Source: Candidatus Latescibacteria bacterium 4484_181
Lineage (GTDB): Bacteria; Latescibacterota; MVCY01
Direction: 5' to 3'
Length of the DNA stretch: 5,172 nucleotides
Assembly: GCA_002049985.1 (NCBI GenBank)
Contig: MVCY01000080.1
Location: 1 to 5,172 of the forward strand
Positions 1-5,172 of the stretch are shown here, one piece after another (positions within the stretch are counted from its first letter, which is position 1; every line of letters begins with the position of its first letter). Under the pieces are notes generated by a model. That model was not told where the DNA came from, searched no databases, and worked only from the letters and a program-made list of their open reading frames with translations. A program made the translations under genes and the position numbers.

Positions 1-158
1 AGAAATTCTCCTGCCCCCGGGCAGATACCCTTGAGTTTCTCCTCTAAGAAACAGACTCCCCCCTGTTGGTGAACCAGCCTAAGAGAATCTTCCACCGCCT
101 TTCTGACACCGGATTTGTTTATATTCGCAACAATGGCGATATTCTTTAATCTCTTCAT
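1..158 (-). CDS. nadK: Probable NAD kinase, N-terminal fragment (cut by window edge)
   Basis: Reading from the ATG at 158-156, the visible 52 codons begin MKRLKNIAIVANINKSG and run off the left edge without a stop. A short beta strand (KNIAIVAN) followed by a small loop and a helix (VRKAVEDSLRLVHQQGG) is how ATP-NAD kinases start. The family phosphorylates NAD to NADP in the cytoplasm. The defining GGDGT motif would lie outside the window, so the call rests on the N-terminal pattern and on context: nadK commonly follows dxs, sometimes with tlyA between. No strong Shine-Dalgarno precedes the ATG; a GAAGAAA lies about 13 bases upstream. No in-frame start lies just upstream, and the conserved strand begins five residues in, which supports this start. 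Other Rossmann-like proteins remain possible. Confidence 0.68.
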   Translation of the reverse strand, partial: MKRLKNIAIVANINKSGVRKAVEDSLRLVHQQGGVCFLEEKLKGICPGAGEF

Positions 159-265
159 TACAGTAACTAGATTTCTTCAGACTGTTTGAGGTTGCCTTTG
201 CGGCTCAGAACCGCATTGTACCCATTTATGGGAACGCATATCTTGTGTTTACGGCGACGGTTACC
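159..265. other. Spacer between dxs and the NAD kinase-like gene
   Basis: This is the only spacer longer than about 60 bases in the window. On the minus strand it holds two small inverted repeats, CCCA/TGGG around a 4-base loop at 221-232 and a 6-bp stem (one G-U pair) with a 3-base loop at 200-214. Neither is followed by a run of U, so they are not intrinsic terminators. A TACAAT hexamer (minus strand, 220-215) resembles a -10 box but has no recognisable -35 at 16-18 bases. An internal promoter for the downstream gene is possible but not supported; read-through from dxs is the simpler view. Confidence 0.35.
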
Positions 266-2173
266 CTACACTACCCTCGTCTCCTGCTGCAGCAGCTTTC
301 GCACACTCTTGGCAATTCCTTCGGCATCAAGACCTATCTTCCTCAGCAGGATCTTCCTTGGCCCGTGCTCAATAAATCGATCCGGAATGCCCAACCTCTT
401 CAGTTTCACATCTGACATCCCATTTTGCTCGTAGAACTCCATCACTGCTGAGCCAAATCCACCCTCTAAGACGTTCTCCTCTACGGTGATAATCCTCAGG
501 CCATTTCGGTAGATACGGCGCAGTAGAGCTTTATCTAAGGGCTTTACAAACCTCATATTGACCACGCCTACAGAGTATTTTTGCAGAAGCTGGGCTGCCT
601 CCAGTGAGGGCCAGACCACCGAACCGATGGCTAAAATAACGGCGTCTTTGCCCTGACGGAGCACTACTGCTCTTCCCACCCTCAGAGGCTTGATCTGCTC
701 GCCCGGATCGAGTCCTCTAACTGCCCCTCTGGGGTATCTAAGGGCTATCGGGCCGTTCTGGTAATCCAAGGCCAGTTTCAGCATCCCCCTGAGTTCTGGC
801 TCATCTGCAGGAGCCATAACCACCATATTGGGTATTTGACGCAAGAAACTGAGATCGAAGCTCCCATGGTGGGTGGGACCGTCCTCGCCTACGAGTCCAC
901 CGCGGTCTATGGCGAAGACCACTGGGAGTTTCTGCAGGGCGACATCGTGGATGATCTGGTCGAAGGCCCTCTGTAAGAAGGTGGAGTAGATTGCCACTAC
1001 TGGTTTATATCCTCCTACTGCCAGACCAGCCGCGAATGTCACCGCATGTTGCTCGGCAATACCGACATCGAAAAACCTGTGGGGAAACTGCTCGGCAAAC
1101 AGGTTTAACCCTGTGCCCTTGGCCATTGCCGCTGTGATGGCTACAATATCCTGGCGCTTTCGAGCAAACTCTGTCAGGGCTTTGCCGAAAACCTCGGAGC
1201 AGGATGGGGCTGTCTCTCTGGTTTTGCTGCGCCCTGTCTCTTTATCAAAGGCATCCAGCCCGTGAAACCTGGAGGCATCGGCCTCAGCAAGATGATACCC
1301 CTTGCCCTTAACAGTATGGACATGCACCAGAACCGGACCCGAGATCTCTTTGACAGACCTCAAAATTCTGATCAGATGGGAGAGATTGTGCCCATCTATG
1401 GGACCTATATAACGGAAGCCTATCTTCTCAAAAAAAGCTCCAGGGACAATAAGTGATTTGATGCTCGTATCAATTTCTCTGATCGCCTTTCTTACTCGTC
1501 CTGCTCCTCGGGGTAGTAACCCGGTCAGCTCCCAGATATCGGCCTTCAGCTTCTTATAAGGCTGGGAGGTGATTATGTCAGTGAAGTATCGGGCCAGGGC
1601 CCCCACGTTGGGGGAGATGGACATCTGGTTGTCGTTGAGCACAACGATAAGGTCTCTCCCAGAGGCGCCAGCGTTATTCAGGCCTTCGAAGGCAAGCCCG
1701 GCTCCCATGGCCCCATCGCCGATGACAGCAACCACATGGTAACTCTCCCCTTTTAGGTCTCTGGCAGAAGCTATTCCCAGGGCGGCCGATATGGAGGTGC
1801 TGCTGTGTCCGGCACCGAAAACATCGTAAGGGCTTTCATCCCTGCGGAGAAAGCCGCTTATCCCTTTATACTGTCGAAGCGAACCGAAGGCTCCTCGCCG
1901 CCCGGTCAGCAATTTATGCGCATACGCCTGGTGTCCCACATCCCAGACTATCTTGTCCACCGGGGTGTTGAACACGTAGTGAAGCGCAATGGCCAGCTCA
2001 ACGGTTCCCAAGCTCGGCGCCAGGTGGCCCCCGGTGCGGGAGACCACAGAGATGATTCGCTCCCTGATCTCCTCTGCTAACTCTACCAGCTCCGGAATTT
2101 CCAGCCTCCGGAGGTCTTCAGGGGAGTCAATCGTATCCAGCATCGAGTGCTTTGGAGCTGCAGCAGAGGGCAT
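266..2173 (-). CDS. dxs: 1-deoxy-D-xylulose-5-phosphate synthase (Dxs)
   Basis: Thiamine-diphosphate enzyme that condenses pyruvate with glyceraldehyde 3-phosphate to DXP, the first step of the MEP isoprenoid pathway and a precursor source for thiamine and pyridoxal. From the ATG at 2173 it has 635 residues, close to the family's usual 620-640. Visible landmarks in this numbering: GGHL with His50, VGHQAY with His81, the ThDP/metal motif GDGAMGAG (152-159) ending at NDN (180-182), IGPIDGH (256-262), the catalytic Glu374 in GIAEQHAV, DRGGLVGEDGPTHHG (423-437) for substrate phosphate and active-site contacts, RYPRG (479-483), then a transketolase C-terminal domain from about 497. All expected domains are intact. 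The frame is also open to an ATG at 2227, directly after the upstream TAG, which would add 18 Lys-rich residues. I prefer 2173 because of the near-perfect ribosome-binding site before it, and because His50, His81 and Glu374 then fall within a few residues of the E. coli numbering. Confidence 0.97.
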   Translation of the reverse strand: MPSAAAPKHSMLDTIDSPEDLRRLEIPELVELAEEIRERIISVVSRTGGHLAPSLGTVELAIALHYVFNTPVDKIVWDVGHQAYAHKLLTGRRGAFGSLRQYKGISGFLRRDESPYDVFGAGHSSTSISAALGIASARDLKGESYHVVAVIGDGAMGAGLAFEGLNNAGASGRDLIVVLNDNQMSISPNVGALARYFTDIITSQPYKKLKADIWELTGLLPRGAGRVRKAIREIDTSIKSLIVPGAFFEKIGFRYIGPIDGHNLSHLIRILRSVKEISGPVLVHVHTVKGKGYHLAEADASRFHGLDAFDKETGRSKTRETAPSCSEVFGKALTEFARKRQDIVAITAAMAKGTGLNLFAEQFPHRFFDVGIAEQHAVTFAAGLAVGGYKPVVAIYSTFLQRAFDQIIHDVALQKLPVVFAIDRGGLVGEDGPTHHGSFDLSFLRQIPNMVVMAPADEPELRGMLKLALDYQNGPIALRYPRGAVRGLDPGEQIKPLRVGRAVVLRQGKDAVILAIGSVVWPSLEAAQLLQKYSVGVVNMRFVKPLDKALLRRIYRNGLRIITVEENVLEGGFGSAVMEFYEQNGMSDVKLKRLGIPDRFIEHGPRKILLRKIGLDAEGIAKSVRKLLQQETRVV

Positions 2174-2176
2174 AAG

Positions 2177-2184
2177 CACCTCCT
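2177..2184 (-). promoter_or_regulatory. Ribosome-binding site favouring the dxs start at 2173
   Basis: The minus strand reads AGGAGGTG followed by CTT and ATG, so the AGGAGG core sits 5 bases from the start codon. This is the strongest Shine-Dalgarno sequence in the window. The competing ATG at 2227 has only GAGAG, 6 bases upstream, inside the end of the synthase gene. Confidence 0.7.
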
Positions 2185-2227
2185 GCTCGTCCCCCTTTTT
2201 CTTGTTCGCTTTTTCCCCTTTTTCCAT

Positions 2228-3217
2228 CTAAAACTCTCTGCACACTATATACTCTGCCCAGGTGGCCAGAAGCTGCTTATACCGGGAATCTGGAATCTTC
2301 TGAAGGTGCTCTATTGCATCTGCAACATAGCGCTCTGCTAGGCTGCGGGTTCTCTCCACTGCACCCAGCTCCACCAGTAGGTCTGCTACTTCCCTCACCC
2401 GACCTTCTGTTGCCCTCTTGTTGCCCAGAATACCCCTTAGGTATCTCCTCTGTTCAGCAGTTGCCTTCTTAAAGGCATAGTATACTATGGTAGTCTTTTT
2501 CCCTTCTCTGATATCAGAGCCGACCGATTTGCCCAACTTCTCTTCATCGCCAACTATGCCGAGGATATCATCTTGAAGTTGAAAGGCCAATCCACACCTG
2601 CTGGCAAACAGAGAAAGCGCCTGAACCAGGGGATGATGGGGCTCTGAGACCTCTAATCCTATCATTGCCCCCGCCCTGCCAGCGAACTCGTACAGAACGG
2701 CCGTCTTCTTCCATAGCATACTGAGAATATCCTCTTCCCTCAAGGATTCAACGGGAAGTTTCGAATACTGAATATCGAGAAGCTCTCCGGAAAGCAGATT
2801 GCAGGTGACATATGTGTTCAGCTCTTCGATCAGACGTAAGCTCAGTTGCGGAGAAAGGCCGTATTTATTGGTTAGTTCAGCCAGCAGGGAGACTGACCAG
2901 CCGTGCTGAAGGTCGCCGGTCAGTATGGCTACTGAGAGGCCGTAGTGTTTGGCATCCTTAGCCCCCAGCATCAGTTCTTCCTGCCCTCTCCTGCAAAACT
3001 CCTCATGGAGGGTAGGCTGGCCTCGTCTCCTCTTGTCACTGTCTATGATGTCGTCGTGAGCTAAGGTCCAGGTATGGAACACCTCAATTGCAGCGGCCGC
3101 TGGCAGCGCCTTAGATTCATCTCCCCCCACTGCCCCGCAGGAGAAGAAAAGTATCGCTGGACGTAGAGCCTTACCTCCGGAATTGAGGTAACTGTAGGCT
3201 GAGTCAGATATATGGTT
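2228..3217 (-). CDS. Short-chain polyprenyl (probably geranylgeranyl) diphosphate synthase; 5' part lacks its own start codon
   Basis: Class I trans-prenyltransferase that adds isopentenyl diphosphate to allylic diphosphates. The homologous frame reads from NHISDSAYSYL at 3217 through GGKALRP (3178-3158; Lys and Arg bind IPP) to the TAG at 2230-2228. Counting from the GTG at 3130, which a gene caller would choose (300 residues): first Asp-rich motif DDIID at 26-30, RRRGQPT at 34-40, GDL at 72-74, the KT pair at 142-143, second Asp-rich region QDDILG at 186-191, and GSDIREGK at 204-211. The first motif is the short DDxxD form without the two-residue insertion of bacterial farnesyl synthases, and Trp lies five residues before it. 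Both suggest a C15-C20 product, most likely C20; this is inference. Starting at the GTG would delete GGKALRP and the first helices, so it is unlikely to give a complete enzyme. The frame has no ATG/GTG/TTG from the stop at 3325-3323 to 3130, so the N-terminus seems to come from the xseB frame. The dxs frame's first ATG follows the stop with no gap. Confidence 0.9.
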   Translation of the reverse strand, partial: NHISDSAYSYLNSGGKALRPAILFFSCGAVGGDESKALPAAAAIEVFHTWTLAHDDIIDSDKRRRGQPTLHEEFCRRGQEELMLGAKDAKHYGLSVAILTGDLQHGWSVSLLAELTNKYGLSPQLSLRLIEELNTYVTCNLLSGELLDIQYSKLPVESLREEDILSMLWKKTAVLYEFAGRAGAMIGLEVSEPHHPLVQALSLFASRCGLAFQLQDDILGIVGDEEKLGKSVGSDIREGKKTTIVYYAFKKATAEQRRYLRGILGNKRATEGRVREVADLLVELGAVERTRSLAERYVADAIEHLQKIPDSRYKQLLATWAEYIVCREF

Positions 3218-3468
3218 GGGGGAGAATCTCCTCCCAGTTCTTTCTCCAACATCTCCAGGCGAAACTGCCCACCGGCCTCTCGAATCAGTGTCAAGACGCG
3301 TTTTTTCGCTGCCTCTAGCATCTCAGTGCACTGTCGCGACAGCTTCACGCCCTCCTCAAAAAGTTCCAATGACTGCTCCAGGGTGAGTTCCCCTGCCTCC
3401 AGGGCCTCCACAATTTCCTGAAGGCGACTCAACCTGCTTTCAAAACTTGTCTTCTCTTCCATGCTCAT
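3061..3468 (-). CDS. xseB: Exodeoxyribonuclease VII small subunit (XseB), running on without a stop into the synthase region
   Basis: XseB is the small helical subunit that binds XseA to form exonuclease VII, a cytoplasmic single-strand DNA exonuclease. Residues 7-75 carry the family pattern: SFESRLSRLQEIVEALEAGE, then TLEQSLELFEEGVKLSRQC and a last helix EMLEAAKKRVLTLI. XseB is normally 70-90 residues, but this frame is 135. After about residue 84 (DSPP) the translation stops looking like protein and overlaps the synthase in another frame, so the C-terminal 50 residues are probably not authentic. The ATG at 3468 overlaps the upstream membrane gene stop as ATGA, implying translational coupling. 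The ATG at 3462 has AAGAG six bases ahead and is an equally good start. xseA is not in the window. The segment LEMLEKEL (71-78) could serve as XseB tail and also as the first helix of the following synthase. Confidence 0.88.
   Translation of the reverse strand: MSMEEKTSFESRLSRLQEIVEALEAGELTLEQSLELFEEGVKLSRQCTEMLEAAKKRVLTLIREAGGQFRLEMLEKELGGDSPPTIYLTQPTVTSIPEVRLYVQRYFSSPAGQWGEMNLRRCQRPLQLRCSIPGP
3218..3235 (-). other. Frame junction between xseB and the polyprenyl synthetase (C5 run in a small hairpin)
   Basis: On the minus strand the xseB frame reads GAT TCT CCC CCA and the synthase frame continues with AAC CAT ATA TCT from 3217, one base back (-1). The join falls at a run of five C (3222-3218). 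One additional C would give DSPP followed directly by NHISDSAYSYL and a single 413-residue product. The run overlaps a possible hairpin with arms GGGAG (3235-3231) and CTCCC (3224-3220) around a 6-base loop, and the Shine-Dalgarno-like GGGAGGAG lies at 3235-3228. The change of coding frame is seen directly; its cause (mutation, recoding or sequence error) is not. Confidence 0.7.
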
Positions 3469-4370
3469 CTCTTGAGTCGAATTGTCGGGATGAAAAATAC
3501 GCCTACCAAAGCCGGCAGAAGCACATTGATTACAAAGAGCAGAAAAGCGGCGTTGAAGGCGCAGGCCTTATCCACGCCATATTGAGAAAAAAGCAGCACC
3601 GAAGTGGCCTCTCTCACCCCTATGTCCACCGGAGTGATAGGTAGAGCTGTCTTGAATAGAAACACCAGTGGAATCGTCCTCACCGCCGCCCTGAATGGAA
3701 AAGGCGAGAAGGCAAGAACCAAAAAGTAGAACTGGGTGAAATAGATAGCATAGAAAAGGATCGACAGGCCCAAAACCACAACGGAGCTTTTTCTGCTTAA
3801 ACTCTCAAAACCTTCTACTATAAGGGAAAGTTTTCGGGTGAAATGGAAGATGGAAGAAACTTTGAGCAACAGCTTTTTCAGTAAGTTCAGATTATTAGAG
3901 CATTCCCAAAGCACTAAGCAAATTATCCCCAGCGCCACCATCCCGATCGCCAATGGTTTAATCAGAATCAGGCTGATCATTCCTGCTATCACCACTGTGG
4001 CCACCTGGTAGATCTTATCAACGGCTGCCAATCCCACCATTCGCAGTCGGCTTTCCCCTCTCACATAGGCCCCCCGTACCAGTTCACCAACTCTACCAGG
4101 AGAGACCAGCCCAAAAGAGAACCCCACCAACAGTGAAGCGACTATTTCCCTGATGCCAGCTTCTCTCTCTACCCTCCTCACCAGATAACCCCACCTGAGG
4201 CCTTGAACCCCAAGATTGGGGACAAGAAGCAGAAGCACCCAGAGTACCATCTTGCGATTGACTTCAGAAAGCGTAGCTAAGATACTGGCAGGGTGGATCT
4301 TGGCAATTAAGAGTGCCAAAACCACAAACATTATGCCAAATTTGATAGCCAGCGAAGCCTTTCTGGACAC
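3465..4370 (-). CDS. Multi-pass membrane protein, lysylphosphatidylglycerol synthase TM-region / UPF0104 (flippase-like) family
   Basis: 301 residues, almost entirely hydrophobic. Likely membrane segments lie near 7-24, 41-58, 77-92, 119-155 (two passes), 196-220, 232-248 and 268-297. Two signatures of the family (Pfam LPG_synthase_TM) are visible: the loop GFSFGLVSPGRVGELVRG at 83-100, with the PGRxGE core, and LPITPVDIGVREATSVLLF at 243-261. These match the integral domain of MprF without its soluble aminoacyltransferase domain. Such stand-alone proteins are thought to move or help make lipid-linked compounds in the cytoplasmic membrane, and relatives occur in hopanoid and glycolipid clusters; the substrate here is unknown. 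The start is a GTG at 4370, with GGAG (4380-4377) six bases ahead. The gene begins 22 bases after the radical SAM stop and its TGA overlaps the xseB ATG, so it belongs to the same transcription unit. It could equally be annotated as a flippase-like domain protein of unknown function. Confidence 0.87.
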   Translation of the reverse strand: MSRKASLAIKFGIMFVVLALLIAKIHPASILATLSEVNRKMVLWVLLLLVPNLGVQGLRWGYLVRRVEREAGIREIVASLLVGFSFGLVSPGRVGELVRGAYVRGESRLRMVGLAAVDKIYQVATVVIAGMISLILIKPLAIGMVALGIICLVLWECSNNLNLLKKLLLKVSSIFHFTRKLSLIVEGFESLSRKSSVVVLGLSILFYAIYFTQFYFLVLAFSPFPFRAAVRTIPLVFLFKTALPITPVDIGVREATSVLLFSQYGVDKACAFNAAFLLFVINVLLPALVGVFFIPTIRLKR

Positions 4371-4376
4371 CGGAGA

Positions 4377-4380
4377 CTCC
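4377..4380 (-). promoter_or_regulatory. Ribosome-binding site supporting the GTG start at 4370
   Basis: The minus strand reads GGAG, six bases, then GTG, in the 22-base gap after the radical SAM gene. The spacing is good, and the following residues (MSRKASLAIK then a hydrophobic stretch) have the positive charge expected before a first membrane helix. This supports GTG over any later start. Confidence 0.55.
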
Positions 4381-4392
4381 AGGGGTTAAGTT

Positions 4393-5172
4393 TCAGGAAA
4401 TCCAAATGTCAGAAATATAAAGTTTCTCTATACCTTCAGTGCAGTTTTGACACATCGGAAACGCATATCGACTCTTCAGCAACTGGGACCGAAACTTCTG
4501 ATATCTTCTGCCTCTCCATATCACACCAAACTGCTGGGTGAAGATGTTGCCCATAGTATATTGCCCTTTCTCATCGAAACAGCAGGGCAAGACTTCGCCG
4601 TCCCAGTTAACTACGGTGCTGTACCAGAGACGGCGACAGCTCTGCCTCTTCAACTTCAATTGAAGTTCCGACTTCCCGTTAGTCGAGTGGACTACAGTAT
4701 AGCGGGAGAAATCGGCCCTCGGCGGCAAGAACTCCTCAGCCTGTCTTAATGAGCCCACCCGAACTGTCTTCAGCAATATTCTATCAGCCCCCAGTCTCCG
4801 GGCCACTCTCTTCAGGTCCCCAATCTCGTGCTCATTGTGCTTCATCACCAAGAATTGGAAAGTGATAACCGGGGTGTCGCTTCCCTTTCTCCTTTTGGCC
4901 TTCACCAGCGTTTCAACACCACGAAAGACCTTTTTCACATCCCCGCCCTTTCTATACCTTGAATAGCTCTGCTGCGTGATGCCGTCTACCGAAACGATCA
5001 ACTCGTCTAAACCCGACTCTACAACTGCCTCAGCCACCTGGGGGCCGCTGAGGAAATGGCCATTAGTGCTTGTCTGCACAAAGATCCCCCTCTTTTTAGC
5101 CTCACGGATCATTTCTGCCAGATCCTCGTTCATAAAGGGTTCTCCCCGATTCCAGAGCAGAAGGAATTTGAT
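4393..5172 (-). CDS. Radical SAM/SPASM domain protein, N-terminus cut by the window edge
   Basis: The frame is open to the right edge, with 259 visible residues and a TGA at 4395-4393. The ATG at 5133 is internal: the 13 codons before it read IKFLLLWNRGEPF, which is the radical SAM strand plus the GEP motif that contacts the SAM amino group. The cluster-binding CxxxCxxC lies upstream, outside the window. In visible numbering: QTSTNG (33-38), LIVSVDGITQQSYSRYRKGGD (58-78), then a C-terminal SPASM region with C179, the pair C197/C198 in WDGEVLPCCFD, the GNIFTQQFGVIW stretch (208-219), and C241/C244 in MCQNC. These cysteines suggest an auxiliary Fe-S cluster, with fewer ligands than a full SPASM domain. 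The GGD and WDGEVxPCC patterns are common in radical SAM proteins of polysaccharide and cell-envelope clusters, but the substrate cannot be assigned. It is followed after 22 bases by the membrane protein gene, so the two probably act together. Confidence 0.9.
   Translation of the reverse strand: MKFLLLWNRGEPFMNEDLAEMIREAKKRGIFVQTSTNGHFLSGPQVAEAVVESGLDELIVSVDGITQQSYSRYRKGGDVKKVFRGVETLVKAKRRKGSDTPVITFQFLVMKHNEHEIGDLKRVARRLGADRILLKTVRVGSLRQAEEFLPPRADFSRYTVVHSTNGKSELQLKLKRQSCRRLWYSTVVNWDGEVLPCCFDEKGQYTMGNIFTQQFGVIWRGRRYQKFRSQLLKSRYAFPMCQNCTEGIEKLYISDIWIS

Noticed and set aside
215..220. TACAAT as a -10 promoter element for the NAD kinase-like gene
   Set aside because: No -35-like hexamer at 16-18 bases and no extended -10 TG; a single hexamer is not enough.
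200..232. Intrinsic terminator after dxs
   Set aside because: Two small hairpins are present, but the stems are short and neither is followed by a U-rich tract on the minus strand.
186..434. Plus-strand open frame across the dxs 3' end and spacer
   Set aside because: It overlaps conserved dxs coding sequence on the other strand, has no ribosome-binding site, and its product resembles nothing recognisable.
1805..2341. Overlapping plus-strand open frames opposite the dxs 5' end
   Set aside because: They are antisense shadows of conserved Dxs residues (GGHL and VGHQAY regions), with no protein-like features of their own.
3128..3130. GTG at 3130 as the true start of the polyprenyl synthetase
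   Set aside because: It has no properly spaced Shine-Dalgarno and would remove GGKALRP and the preceding helix, whose homology clearly continues upstream in the same frame.
3301..3306. Run of six A on the minus strand in xseB as the frameshift site
   Set aside because: Shifting -1 here would replace the XseB-like tail and the LEMLEKEL helix with a stretch (RLDTDSRGRW...) that does not resemble either family. The join at 3218 keeps both homologies.
3447..3644. Plus-strand open frame opposite the membrane protein and xseB starts
   Set aside because: It lies opposite a clear ATGA gene overlap and a hydrophobic C-terminal segment; no ribosome-binding site or family pattern.

Overview
The window is bacterial chromosomal DNA with moderate base composition. 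Every convincing gene is on the minus strand, so transcription runs from high to low coordinates. The core is the xseB - polyprenyl synthetase - dxs order, which is common in bacteria, followed by an NAD kinase-like gene. I cannot name the phylum. Tight spacing, the MEP isoprenoid pathway and the radical SAM and UPF0104-type genes fit many Gram-negative or candidate-phylum anaerobes, but nothing here is diagnostic.

In transcription order: (1) a radical SAM/SPASM protein that enters at the right edge (5172-4393), with its N-terminus and radical SAM cysteine motif off-window. (2) A multi-pass membrane protein of the lysylphosphatidylglycerol synthase TM-region/UPF0104 flippase-like family (4370-3465), starting at a GTG with a good ribosome-binding site. 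(3) xseB, the exonuclease VII small subunit, overlapping the membrane gene stop by ATGA (3468). (4) A short-chain trans-polyprenyl (probably geranylgeranyl) diphosphate synthase ending at 2228. (5) dxs (2173-266), with its longest reading frame abutting the synthase stop. (6) The first 52 codons of a probable NAD kinase (158-1), after a 107-base spacer.

The most unusual point is the xseB/synthase junction. The synthase frame, including its conserved GGKALRP motif, extends upstream into xseB to about 3217. Between a stop at 3325-3323 and the GTG at 3130 that frame has no ATG, GTG or TTG. The xseB frame has no stop of its own at the usual XseB length. The two coding-like stretches meet at a run of five C (minus strand) at 3222-3218, where a -1 shift or one extra C would join them into a 413-residue XseB-prenyltransferase protein. 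This is a real gene fusion interrupted by a frameshift, a recoded gene, or a one-base sequence error.

Functionally, Dxs makes DXP from pyruvate and glyceraldehyde 3-phosphate at the head of the MEP pathway, and the synthase condenses the resulting C5 units into longer prenyl diphosphates. XseB and NadK are frequent passengers in such operons. The two upstream genes suggest envelope or lipid-linked chemistry, but their substrates cannot be read from sequence. I see no RNA gene, CRISPR array, mobile element or convincing terminator.
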